From the NCBI GenBank assembly GCA_036924285.1, contig JAYKYS010000011.1, positions 1,054,001 through 1,118,000 of the forward strand: a DNA stretch of 64,000 nt. The letters run 5' to 3'. Below the pieces are notes generated by a model that saw nothing but the letters and a program-made list of their open reading frames with translations, searched no databases and was not told the origin of the DNA. The DNA is from Asterella californica (lineage: Eukaryota > Streptophyta > Marchantiopsida > Marchantiales > Aytoniaceae). The position numbers were made by a program, and so were the translations under genes. Position 1 is the first letter of the stretch. Each line of letters starts with the position of its first letter. Of this stretch, positions 34,601-46,628 are shown piece after piece.

Positions 34601-37600
34601 ACTGGCCACAAGTTGATATTTAATCACAACCTTAGTATCGTGTGTGATAAACTTTCAAGTACTTACCAGTATTCTTTCCATTTCGCTCGTAGTCAACGAG
34701 GAAGTGCTTAATCACGGGCGTTGGTATTACGTAGCCGATATTCTCTGCATCACTGGCATCGATAGACTGTTGGGGAACTGATTAGCAAAGTACGGTTCGA
34801 CCAGGAACCCAAACTAAGGAAACAACAGACACTCCGCCGTTTATGAAAGAAGCCAACTTATTAGTGGTGCCGGGTGTTCCACTCGCCTCCACTTGAATGA
34901 CATTTGGTGTCACCTAACTTGATAGAGCTAAACACCGGAGGCTACTACAACCCCAGAGCAACCGATGGGCAACCGAAACTAGAAAGGTCTCGAGTCGGGT
35001 GGACATCGCGCAAAAATTACTGTTGTGACCAACAAAAGATGTGCACTGCTCCGCCCTGAACAAACAACAATATGCAGATCCTTTCAAGGCTTGAAATCCA
35101 TCAGGCTAACGTATCTGACTCGACGTACCTGGAAAGCGATTCCAACACATTCACCATCCTCATCAAATGCTGGACCACCACTGTTACCTGCAACTCGCGG
35201 AAACAATTCTCATTTTGATTCGCTCCCTCAAGTTTACTAGAACCGACTATGATATGCAGGTTTTAAGGTAGCATGCAAATACATCAGAACGAGAACTTCA
35301 ATACCAAGACATAGCTATCATCGTTACTCGTCAACATGCAGAATTCCGACTCCGGACGGGAGCCTGTAACTTTCTCGTTCAAGCCGTAGATTCATTACCA
35401 GGATTAATGGCGGCGTCGATTTGGACAGCCAGCAGCTCAGTAGCTCCATGGGCATAAGATGTGATCTACAAGGACACAGCAAAGTACTATTAGAGAAGAA
35501 ACAGAAACAGCTTCCTGTTTCATCCTAATGATGTTATCTGTTCACCCTTCACTCCACAGTTATTAACCAACCAAGTATATGACAACAAAAGTCGTGTTCT
35601 TGCCCAAACGGATCCTTCGCATCAGCTTGTCTCCGCTTCGTTACGGAGCCAAAAGTTTAGCTTGGTTTGAAAACATTGTATACACTGATAGCCAGTGGAG
35701 TCTTGGTATGCGGTTACAACACTCTGACAACGTGCGAGATTATATCATTATACCATACGGAAAGACCTACGGAGAAACTGAACGCGAGTCATCAAGAAAA
35801 CACTCCCCTGACAATCGAGCGCACACCCTCCACAAGGTCCAAGATATGATTACCTCGACTCGTGATACGACACCACTGGTTACGGAAATTGTTTCTCCTC
35901 CTATAGGGTAACCAACAACGGTAACTGGGTCCTGCGCAGGAATCGTACGTAAGGCTCAGTTCTCACATCTGCTTTAAACTAATGATAAAACCAAAAGTAA
36001 TCACATCTACAACTTACAAACGGGAAAGTGCAACAGATTCAGGAATATGAGACTTACCTGCAATCGTGGAAGACCCCCAAATTCGAGGGGCTCCACGTCC
36101 CCCCAAAACTCTTCGTCTACTACCGATAGAAGTGCGATATCGCACTCCCGACCTACTGCCAACACCTGCGATCAGACGGAAGATCAGGTGTCTAGAGTGA
36201 TATGGTTCTATTAAGCGCTTTCCTCCGCGCAGAAGCTCAAAATGTCTACAGTAAATACCTGAATTATATTGTGTTTGGTTTGATCGAACAAATCTGAGGT
36301 GTTGTCCATCGTCTAACAAAGAACTGATGCGGTAGAAATTTCTTGTTTGAGCTAGTTGCAAAGGACAGACCCCGTACGGACTACCAATCCTCACTTTCTC
36401 TAATCATGAGTACTGTAAGAAACATGCGCGAGCGTTAATAGTATCACGTACAGTGGCAACAAACTTGGTGTCGATTCCTCGCCTCTTCACTTTCACCTGA
36501 TAATCAACGAACAAATTCTTTTGTTTAGCGGAGAAGTCGACAGACTGGTCACTAACAACAGCCTTTCGCGCAAAAGTAGAGCTCAGAAGGCAAACCCACT
36601 GATCAGCTTCACCTTACAAACACAAAGTTACAACTATCATGAGCTGGACATCTCACCTGAGTATGGTGCTCCACGCAATGTGCGTTAGTGAGCAACCTCC
36701 GCCCAGAAATCATGAAGCCACTGTTCCAGCGCAATGCACAAGGGAGGAAAGTGTGATTGCGCAAGGTATCGGTAAACGAATTGATCGATGAAAGAAAGAA
36801 AGAAACGAAGGACAACCATTGAGGCCTTCTCATCGTGTGATAATTATTCCAGAGTTCTACTGAGCCAGGCGCTGGATGACAATCTGTAATCGATTCTTGA
36901 CACATTATCCGCTCCTTGACAAGCCCCAGCTTCCTCATCTACGGAGACCTAGCAATCTGCCGAAAATCAAGTACTTGCCTTCCCGTGACGGAGTACTGCC
37001 TCATCTTTTGCCACGGAAGTGAAAAATTTGGTTCGGATCGCGTGGTGTAAACCTTTCGTCACGGAAACGTCAAAAACATTGTCAGAATTGCATTATACTG
37101 TAACATTGCTTCATGGTTTAAAATCAAATCCGAGACACAGAAGCAAAAGCCAGCTTCAAACTTCACAGGAATTTTGCAACTACAGCTACAGTTAAGGGCT
37201 GAAATGCTCCAGGAGAGCAGCACGGGAAAAGCATCATCAGCCGTTCATGCAATGTCTAGTCTATATTTTCGAGTATGTAGTAGATGTAGTCTACTACGTA
37301 CGCATAAGAAAAGCCGTACCTTGACTACAGCATCCAAGAATGGAGCATCATCTAAGTCGTCAAAATCGTCATCCTGCCAAGACCAGGGACCGGGATTAGC
37401 ATGAAAAGCAGTCCAAATAATCCATGTCTGGACCAGCATGCGGTAATCGTGGAACCAGCCGTCTTCTTCAATCACCTCCCATATAATATGAATGACTCCA
37501 TGACACAGTTTTGCATGACCCAAGATGAGATGCTTGATCATGCTTCAAGGAATTTTAGACTGTGTAAGCTGTGGCCACTCATATCCTAGTGAGACTCAGC

Positions 37601-38800
37601 TCTGGGAAAGAGCTGAATATCCGAATTTATTTTTCCCTACATAATTCATCCAGTTCAGTACCGGAGTTTCTCCTATTCTTAACTCGCACGAATTCCGCTC
37701 TGATTTGAGTTGTCAACCGAAAAATGCTAGTTCAGTTTTTCCCTCTTCTATATTCCATGGCCAGTTAGTTCTCGAATGGCTGCCCTCATTCTGTGTAAGG
37801 TGTTTTGAGTCCGCCGGAACAGGAACTTCGGCAAGAACTTTGGCATCATGCAACCCAACCTGTTTAAGTTGAAATAGATCGGACAAATCCTCCGAGCCTG
37901 AGCAACTACAAACCTGAGTCTGTCTTACAAGGCGATACCTCGGAGCTTAACCTGGCGTTATGAATCTGCCTGCGTGAGGCATCGAAAGTGCAACGACAGA
38001 GTGCGCCAATACTCTGCTCTACCGTGTCTGGGCTTGATATATTCAGCACGAGCATTGTGAAACTCATACTGACCGCATGTTTCCTCCGCTTGAATGGAGT
38101 CTGAATGGTGAGAAGATGACTGTACCTTGTAAAGCCAACTTCCATTCAAGCCTGAGTCGCTTAGCAGGTCCAGTACATTTTCCTGCTCTTCTCTCGTTAG
38201 TCCTGCCCCGAGAGCTACATTTTGTGGTTTCTTAGAATCGGACTTCTGCGTTTTGCGGTTGGCAAATGCAGTGATGGTAGCATTTCTCTGGACATCTTTA
38301 CAGCTGTATTCCTGTTCTAGACTGAAGACACCAGCTGCAGACCTCTGCTTCCGCAAGAGCTTGATGCAATCCCTGCTTGCAGCCTGTAGAAAAAGCATTC
38401 ATCAAGCCTCAGGTACAAATATTCTATGTACTACATTCTGAATTCAACCGTGCGGTTGTTGCTGCTTCATAACGGAAATCGCAGCGAACTGCTAAAATGA
38501 AGACGGACGTAGACTCGCTGGAATGACTGACTTAAATCCACCAGGATTCAAATTGCAGACTTCCAAATGTACTCTCACCTGGGCCACTGGAGATGTCCTC
38601 AGCAGAGAAGAAGAAACTCCCGAGATACACCACGCTTGTCGTTCAATGCCTCCTCCTCCACCATTTGTGTAACCAATTCCATTAGAGTGACTGCAGCTCT
38701 TTCCGGCAACGACGAGGCCACGAAACCGCGACGGAGCTAAAGAACAGCATGGAGTATGGGCAGCAGCAGCAGCCATCACCGTGATGGTGCTCGCCCCCAT
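31670..38800 (-). CDS. DEGP2: DEGP2-like plastid Deg/HtrA serine protease, 21 exons, 640 aa
   Basis: ATP-independent serine endoprotease; Arabidopsis DEGP2 acts on the stromal side of thylakoids in photosystem II repair. Exons: 38800-38579, 38383-38126, 37373-37320, 37052-36979, 36720-36657, 36496-36452, 36165-36058, 35931-35854, 35465-35399, 35187-35129, 34766-34667, 34550-34468, 34139-34083, 33916-33813, 33650-33563, 32944-32859, 32687-32651, 32490-32419, 32262-32212, 32071-32011, 31824-31670. They join in frame to 1923 nt. Triad: His217 ([13 protein letters not shown]), Asp248 (GRECDIALL), Ser326 (NPGNSGGP), spaced 31 and 78 as in Arabidopsis DEGP2. PDZ regions follow from about 400. The close match to DEGP2 rather than DEGP9 is [15 protein letters not shown] (551-565). 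Residues 1-70 are Ala/Ser-rich, fitting a transit peptide. An in-frame TGA directly precedes Met1; Met9 (MAAAAAHTP) is an alternative start. It ends soon after SEDLL, shorter than the Arabidopsis tail. Exons 2-3 (residues 75-178) are divergent and least certain. Confidence 0.93.
33067..33085 (+). repeat. (AT)n microsatellite in intron 15 of the DEGP2-like gene
   Basis: A run of AT dinucleotides lies between exons 15 and 16. Overlapping Tyr-Ile open frames on the minus strand result from it. Confidence 0.85.
36721..36978 (-). other. GC-AG intron (intron 4 of the DEGP2-like gene)
   Basis: Exon 4 ends GGGAAG and the intron starts GCAAGTAC. No GT donor keeps the frame, while GC with the strong AAG/GCAAGT context gives VTG-S-GFMISG across the junction (codon AG|T), the expected protease sequence. 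The acceptor is GAACAG at 36721. GC-AG introns are a known minor class recognised by the normal spliceosome. Confidence 0.85.
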
Positions 38801-39560
38801 TCAATCTAACCCCCTCGTGCTGTCTGCTGCTGCAACACGACACTTCTGTTCAGCACAATTCGTCTTATCCTCGTGATGTATTCTCTTGTGTTCTGTTCCT
38901 TCTCAGCTGAATTTCAAAATGTCCATGGCCAGCGCGCGGCTGGAAGCCTGCCTGTTGTTTTCCTTTCCTTTCTCACGGACTGGACAGAATCCAGGTCCAG
39001 GTGGACGACAACGGGAGCGGTTTAAGTTGAGCATGCCCCTCACCACAGACCCTGACAGCCAACGAACGAACTAGGAGACCGAGACTTCGGGACCTTTTCG
39101 TTTCGTTTCGTTCGTTGTTTCGGTGCATCAGAATCTTCTTCGTGGATTGGATAAAGCAGATATTGTTAGTATTTCCTGTTAATTAATTCCGACTTTGAAC
39201 GGTCTGCTGTTCCTCTTGGTTGCTCTCCTCCGGCAAAGACGGAGAATACTACAACATGCGTGGAATTTGGGCTTCTCAGTGGTAGATTGTTCAGAAAAAG
39301 TCGGTGTAGAATATCAATTCGATATACATTTCTCAGGGTGTCACCTGGAGCGTTGCAAGTCTTGTAAACTACCGTAAATACGTCTGTCACTCAGGGTACT
39401 ACCGGATGAAATTGTTGCATATTTTATATCAGTTACCACAAGAGGAGACATTTTGTTATTCAATAATATGCATCCTAAACTACTAAGCCAAGGATAGTCG
39501 AGAAAGTAACAAGCGGAGTATGATGGAGAAAATAGAGACAATGAATTGGTTTTTGACACT
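38801..39560 (-). promoter_or_regulatory. Upstream region of the DEGP2-like gene
   Basis: The promoter must lie here. A CGTTT-type repeat (CGTTTCGTTTCGTTCGTTG) is at about 39098-39117, and the region turns AT-rich after about 39400. I see no convincing TATA box at a proper distance and no gene on the other strand. Confidence 0.35.
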
Positions 39561-39870
39561 GAGATGAACTGAACGATTATTTTGATACCTTTAAAAAAAA
39601 ATGTTTACATGTGTTAGTGGGTTTTATTTAAGTTATAGAGAAAGTCTATATGTTAGATAAAATTTCTAAAGTAAGTCAAACTAAATAAAATTTTTATTTA
39701 CTTATTTAATAAATATTACATATTACTATAACTACAAGCTGTGTTGAGTCTAGAGAAAACCCATAAATGTATAATCTGAACACGCGCTTTAAGGCGCCAT
39801 CTGAACTCTCAGATGGTTTTTAATTTTTTTAATTACATGACCGAGACTCTGTTCTAAATTATGATGACAT
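39561..39870. other. AT-rich spacer
   Basis: Includes GTGGGTTTTAT near 39620 and a rough inverse (AAAACCCATAAATG) near 39757, possibly the ends of a decayed small transposon. No gene. Confidence 0.35.
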
Positions 39871-39946
39871 TAATTTATTACTTAACCCTTCTCATCGAAA
39901 GGGTTAATCGAAAGGGTTAATCGAAAGGGTTAGGTAATAAATTAAT
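39871..39946. repeat. Hairpin with internal tandem repeat
   Basis: TTAATTTATTACTTAACCC (39870-39888) is mirrored by GGGTTAGGTAATAAATTAA (39928-39946). Between them AAAGGGTTAATCG-type units repeat three times. A related hairpin is at 40524-40571, and a half-site resembles 10232-10257, so the motif belongs to a repeat family. Confidence 0.7.
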
Positions 39947-40214
39947 CCTGCCACTGAAGATTGAGAAGGTGATTATGCAGGCTTGCCTACCTTGTGAAAG
40001 TGCATTATGCATAACTTACCATCGATTTCAAACAAACAGTAGGGAAAGGACTGTGTTTGATTTTTCTGTATCTAGCAAAGAGCAAACTTGAAGGAGGAGG
40101 ATATTGATTGTATTGAAGTTAAATAATCAAAAAATCATCTTGTCCAAAGTTTCCAGAAGAGTATTTTACTGTTTCAGAAAAGGTACTTTTTCTAAACCCT
40201 AAACTTTAGTAGAA

Positions 40215-40600
40215 AACTTACATTAATAAATATACATGCAAGATGAACTTCTTGGAATTTTTGCTCGTTTGCTGTTATCAGGAAAATATATAAGTGTTAA
40301 TAAAAATCCTATACCAAGTTGATAAGAAAAATCAGAATAGTATATAATCTTAAATTGTTAATCTAAACTTGAAAAACTGAGAAGACTTGGACATAAACCA
40401 TAAGGTACGAGTAGACTGTCACTCTTCTAAAAGTACAAGTCATGGAACATCATGGAACATGACATTTATACATTAATTTACTGTGATTGGACTATATCCG
40501 GGCTTTGAATGGTAAATGATTTTTATTTATTACTTAACCCTTCAAGAAGGGTTAGGCAATAAACTAAACCCTTGCATATTTGCTTCCTCTATCAAAAAGT
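40215..40600. repeat. AT-rich dispersed repeat, copy 2, with hairpin
   Basis: Similar to 10081-10450: CATGCAAGATGAACTT (40234-40249), GCTGTTATCAGG and later a TTGGACATAAACCATA phrase. It contains the hairpin TTTATTACTTAACCCTTC / GAAGGGTTAGGCAATAAA (40524-40571). Likely an old non-coding mobile element. Confidence 0.5.
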
Positions 40601-42837
40601 GGAGGAGGTGAATATGCTCTATGAATGATTACATAGAGTAGAAGACAATGAACACTAAAATCCAATCAACCATAAGACGAGGATCACCCAAATTGATAGT
40701 TATAATAATATGTTAGATACTAACCTCAAATCACCACCAAACAGCCGCTAATAATATCCAGGACCCGCTCATTGGGTCCGAGATTGTCACCTTGTACTTG
40801 ACGAGTTGAAAACTCCCATATCTCAAAATATAGATGAATTTCAAATATACAATTTTGCACATTAGGTGAAAACTTCATACTCTCAAAAATAAAAGATTTT
40901 ACAAAATTCACGACTCTTATGAATAAGACTTGTGAGAAAAATGATATTCTTTGTCTTCAAAATCTTAACAACATATAAAGTCAAAAATGAATAGTACGTT
41001 ATACTCAACACTCGCTGAAACATAGTATCTCATATCATTAACTTATCTCGATCTACACTATCGAATCAGATACAAGTAATGGAGAGGAAACTGTTGCATC
41101 AGCTACCCTGACTACGCATCTCCGTATCTTCTACATCGTCTTGTTGTTCTTCGGAAGCTTCTCCAACAACATCAATGGCACTATGGGGCACATCAACAAG
41201 GAACTTAGACTCCACCACGGACGCCTTAAAACTCAACTGAGTTACTATCGAGATGTTAGAAACTAAGTCAACTGACAAGTCGATGTTATGCTTCATATCT
41301 TTGTGTGTCTCAATGTCTGCATCAGAAGACTAATGAGCTGATGAACATGTGCCGGTATGTACATGACTTGTCAGTTGTCAATCTTCATTGCAACGTAGTG
41401 ACCGCTTGCTTGTAGAGCACACACTACTGTTGTATCGGATCCACTACACAAATCCATTATCTAATCACCTGGTCTGGAATATTCGGTGATGATTTGGATT
41501 GTAAAGTTCTTTGACTTTTAATAGTGTAAACTCTCAACGGTCCTATCAATCAACTACTCCCAATCTCTCAACCTCCACGATAATCATCAATCAATCTGCA
41601 ACATGTCGAATATGTCTCTCACTCGAGGATCACCTCTAATGGCTACGATGAAAGCACATCATTAACTTCAAGAGAAAAATGCAAAGTTCAGTACTTCATA
41701 GACCCATAAACGCATAAACTAAATTTCTCCATTATAACGACGTCTCTCAAGTTCTCACATTTTAAAATTTAACACTCTCTCTATATTGCTCAATGTCAGC
41801 ACGACGTTGTGAAAATAAGGATAAGGAGCTCTTCTCTACTCCTCTATTTAAACATTATAGGTTTTTACTTTGGTACCCTCTAGTAACTCAGTCGTAATTA
41901 TTTTATTGAGTTTTACTAAGATATTGTCTAAAGTAAAAGTATTAATCACATGGGCTTATTCCTTCAAAGTCAAAAACTTCTAATAGGATTTTGAAATATT
42001 CTCAAAGAATATCGAATTTCCACCCCCTCTTCACTGGGATACGCTACAAAGGTGACATGTGGAATCTCTTCTTGTTGTTAATGCTCACAAAGTAAATAAC
42101 TTAAGTCGCATCAGTAATATCAAATCAAAAAAGAAATATGGGATATTTTTCACCTCCTAAACAAGATGACTAGATAATAGTACTAACTCTTTAAGAAATA
42201 TCTGAATTCTATACAGAAATACAGCTAAGTTTAATCATAACTAACTTTAGCTAGCCATGACTAACTTGATACCTCCTTGAACTACTTTGGTAGAAAATAA
42301 ACATTCTCCACACCTAGTTATAACTAAACATCTTACTAATAAACAAACTTTTTATGTGTAACATAGATCGTTGCATTTTACCCCTAGACTAAATGTTCAC
42401 CTCGTCCTCGTAGTGAAGAAAGAACTTTCGTCAATGAAACAACTTGAACTTGTCATGATTGATCCGATAGAATCTTATTTCTCACAACTCATGAATGTGA
42501 AGTTGCTCCACACCTTATCGCAACAAAAGGATCATTACCCAATATGAGACTTGCAAATGTTTTATCTCTCTTTTGCTCGTAACTCTTTTTTGATGCGCTT
42601 GAGCTTGTTCCGTCCAGATCATTGTCTGAAAGAGACAGAAGACGTGAACGGTGAGCAAAACATCGAGAACAAATTCTGGAAAAAGCTCGTCGGGTAAAAA
42701 AAGAGCATAAGCGGAGAAAACGTGAGTGAACAATACCTAACTCGAAAGAATGGAAGAGAAAGGAACCAAGCCTTGGTGAATCAAGCTCATCTCTATTTTG
42801 GTATATTGCAAAATGCTGCTTGTCAGATTCGTGTCAC
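40601..42837. other. AT-rich spacer, no gene recognised
   Basis: Only short frames on both strands and many stops. No domain, RNA or clear repeat end seen. Confidence 0.45.
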
Positions 42838-42975
42838 ATTCCAAATAATGTTTCTATGCACTCTATGTACAACTCCTCTCATTGCACTGTATCAATGCCT
42901 ACCAAGTCTGCGGTAGTATTTCCAAATAATGTTTCATTACACACTCTATACAACTCGTTTCCAACTTTTCATCGA
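42838..42975. repeat. Imperfect tandem duplication, about 88-bp period
   Basis: TTCCAAATAATGTTTC followed by CTCTATGTACAACTC (from 42839) recurs as TTCCAAATAATGTTTC and CTCTATACAACTC (from about 42928). Short open frames across it are byproducts. Confidence 0.6.
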
Positions 42976-43739
42976 TTTCGAATATACACATTTCATATAC
43001 TGCGTAACTTTTCCAACTATGCAAGTGCATAGTAGACTTACTCGGTTCCAAACTTTGCTCCATCCCTCCAAAAATTACCCCTAACATATTTCTCAAAAAC
43101 GAAACGCCAACGGAAAATACTATATGAATAAAAAAAAGAGTTTACGGGACTCTTGTAAGAAAAAACTTAAGTCAAGAGCACCCAAACCACGATGCCTCAT
43201 TGTTTCCCTTGTGGTTTATTTTCATCTTCTGGAAAAATAAAACAACCTATTGATGCTCGAACTAAAGTAGGATGAATATGCATGCTCTATTGTTCACATT
43301 CTTCTTTATCTATGAAACCCACTCTACATCCACACATGGATTCTCTCTATATTGTATGCTTAGTCTATATCTTTTCTTTCTTGGTGATGATAACATTTTT
43401 CATCACACATTAATCCATAGGCTGCACTCTCCCTCACCTTGTCTTTCTATTGTCGTATAACGTGTTTTTCTATCTAAGAATACATTGGGTATATGGATGT
43501 GCAGTGGTATGTGGCTTGAACATGTTGACTATATATCTTCAACTTTCAACCCAAACGTTTCTCTATCTACTCTTCTAGCACAAGTGACCTTGTACGCCCT
43601 CGATTCAAGATTAAAACTTGCTATGATCCAAAGGATATGTATAAATTGTAGAAAACTATGTTACAAATATATCTTTCTGTGCTCTATCTGAAATACTCAT
43701 CTATGTATCATTTAATTGAAAATAACTCTATATCATTAG
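42976..43739. other. AT-rich spacer, no gene recognised
   Basis: Short frames only; nothing identifiable. Confidence 0.4.
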
Positions 43740-44950
43740 AAGCATGACTGAATAGCTTCCCAATGATGTTAGCTACTTGTCAATCTAACGGTCACAACTT
43801 TATCTATTACAACTGAAAGATGTTATAGTGCCGCTCAACCAAACTTTGTATCCATATATGTAAACTAATCGAGTCCTAATACAACTTGATGCACACCTTG
43901 GTCTCCTGAGCATTCTAGCAAGATAAAGCATGCATGCTTCAAGACAATGCTCAGTTCACAACATAGCACCAAAGATGGCAATACCTAGTAGTTCTAAAAA
44001 TCGAAGCAGTGACCTTTGATTCATCGCGACTCCTTGCTCCTTTGCCACATAGAGCTGAAATCAACCCCACACCTTCACAATGTAGACTTGTATGTTAGCA
44101 TGGCACTTTCAACAGCAAACTCTTCCCCAATTGCTCGAAAGAACCACAAAGTGACAATAGATATGATTGGAAACTCAGATCTATTAATAACAAAAGCTTC
44201 TTTGAACTTTGAGACCTCAGTTCTCCCAAATCAATCGACCAATGGTAATCAAACTTCACAGGAAATTGTATTGGACCTTTCACTCTTACCTTGAATAATT
44301 TCAGGTCAAAACCTCAATCACTCTCATATATGGATCAAACTTTAATATGTGCTAACTTAAGAGCTTTACAGACCTATGTAGACTTGATATAAGACCATGA
44401 ACAACCTATCCAACATTTCAAGATGAAACTTTTCAGATATCTTACTAATAAGCATCCCTCAATCCTGGAAAGTTTCACTCAAAAATTCCACTTAGAACTC
44501 TAGAAATAACCAATTCTCCATGATTGTCACAGTTCACAATACTTGTCTCATCACCTCTGCATAATCCGTTGAACTTGATATCAAAACAAAAAGCTTGTCT
44601 TCAGCTCCCCAACCCAACCCACAACTCCTCAAAAATCCACACATATATCTAGAAATGACAAAAAATATAACAATGGGTATGAATTTCACCCGCTCCACTC
44701 AATCGATCATAGCGCTCTCAATCCTCCATGAAAGCACTTGACTCTTCAATCCATATTGTAGTGCTGGTCGAGAGCTTTCCAATCATATCCTTCTTTGCTC
44801 GAATGGACATCCGAAGCCTCCGAAATCACAAAAAATCACGTGAAACAACTAGAACATCATTTGTCCAAAAGTAGACCAATGAGAGAAAAAAAGGCTTTAA
44901 GTTTGTCTTTTTCTCACTCAACTCTTTCCACTAGAACGATTTGTAACACC
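43740..44950 (-). repeat. Long inverted repeat, left arm
   Basis: The minus strand of this segment follows the same course as the plus strand of 48540-49800. Shared landmarks are TCTCATTGGTCTA (44869-44881, reversed), GGAAAGCTCTC (44783-44793, reversed), GTCTGTAAAGCTC / AAGTTAGCACA (about 44349-44378, reversed), TTTCCTGTGAA (near 44260, reversed) and CATCATTGG followed by AAGCT (near 43757-43771, reversed). Identity is perhaps 60-65% by eye. It looks like the non-coding part of an LTR retrotransposon. Confidence 0.6.
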
Positions 44951-46628
44951 TAGTGAAACACTAGACATCGATAAGACTAGAAGAAACCATAAAATCCTTG
45001 AGACATGTTGAAAGATTCTTTGTGAAACATAAATATGCAGAAGCGCTTAACTAGAATGGGACATTTGAATCACCGATTAATCAGAATTACAACCTGAAAA
45101 TGATTTATAATGAAAGGTACAACAAAAGAAAATGGTGAAGCTATCACTCGGTTGAAATACTCTTCTTCAAAGTTTCTCATGATCCATGCTCCATGATTGA
45201 TTTTTGGTTTGCAGTGACACCGAATATTGATCAAGATGTTGAAAAGAACGTTGACTGGATAGTTGAGATTCATTCTTTGTCATAGCAAGATGTACACCGT
45301 CAGATCTCATATCTCTCCATATGTAACAATAGGAAGGATAACCAGAAACGGTAAGTCCATCACCTTTCTCATGGATTTATCACCAAAAATAAGAAACTAA
45401 TTATTATCGAAAGTGATCACAATAGATGCAATGAAGCTTGACGTGAAATGGATCCGAGAAAAGAAGATCCGGAGCTGGTATCAAACCTCCGTCCATAACC
45501 ACCACTCCTACAATTCTTCACTATGCTATGTGGACCACCGAGAATCCTCACGAATCATTCCCTAAGAGAGAATATCTCACGAACCCTTGACCCACCATTT
45601 TATATCCAAATTCGATGACAAAGACGACTGAAGTGAATGCACACAGATTGCTGATTTGGCACATTTCATTGTTGTGTGATCACTTAAATAGATAATCATT
45701 ATCATGGCACCCATAACACCGTTCGATGAGTTATGCGATAAGGTTCAAGAAACATATAAATGAAACACAACTAGCGATGAGAAGGAAAAAAAAGCGAGAA
45801 AAACCTAATACTGCGCTTTCAGAATGCGCTACGCTTTGACTTCAATCTCTGATGTCTTGTACGCACACTAATCTGATTCTGCTCACGATGATTTTACCTT
45901 GCTACAATCTTGCTCTCGCATTTGACTTTGAGCTGCTGTCTGCAATCTTGAAGCTTCCAATCCTCGATTCTCTTAGGCTTCCAATCTTTGATTCCCTTGG
46001 AAACTCCTACCTTCTTCTAATTCAAGTTATCTTCCTGCTGCAAGACGACTGCTCTCAATCTCTCACTGAATCCTCTCTACGTGCACCTCCAATGTCCACT
46101 TTGATTTTGAATTTGAGTGGAGAAGAAAGAAAAAGGTATGGTGCTGCTGCACCTCTTCTCCTGATAGCTTCCCTGTCTACTCCCCGTGTTTTAGATAAAT
46201 GCTACGTCAACCCTAGTCCTACCTACTGCGGAAGTGGATGTCCTTTAGATACACCAAACACATACTCGTTCACTCAGTTCGTGTGAGATTGGTGCTTCTC
46301 GCAATTACAGACACAATCCTCCTAGGAAGACTTCACACTCTGTCTTCTAGAAGACGTCCAGCTTCAGAAGAAGTTGACTTCTTCCCATGAATTCGTCTTA
46401 AGTTCATCTTTCTGCTAAGCAGGGTGTAAACTTAAATAATAAAGTTAACTCAGTTATATAGACACATCATTAGCTTAAAAATTTGAAAAAATCTCCAAAC
46501 TTGCAAACGGTGGACACCACGTACTACATCTTTATATATGTTATACCACTAATGTCTCTCCTTCAGCTTTATAAAGATGACATAAATATCTCTATGTCCT
46601 GCCCACAAGCTCTCATGAAAGTCCTGCA
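44951..46628. other. Spacer, no gene recognised
   Basis: An open frame of 144 codons (45852-46286, plus) is Leu/Ser-rich, unlike any family I know. It lies between the left arm and the gypsy pol remnant and is probably part of the same old retrotransposon material. Confidence 0.4.
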
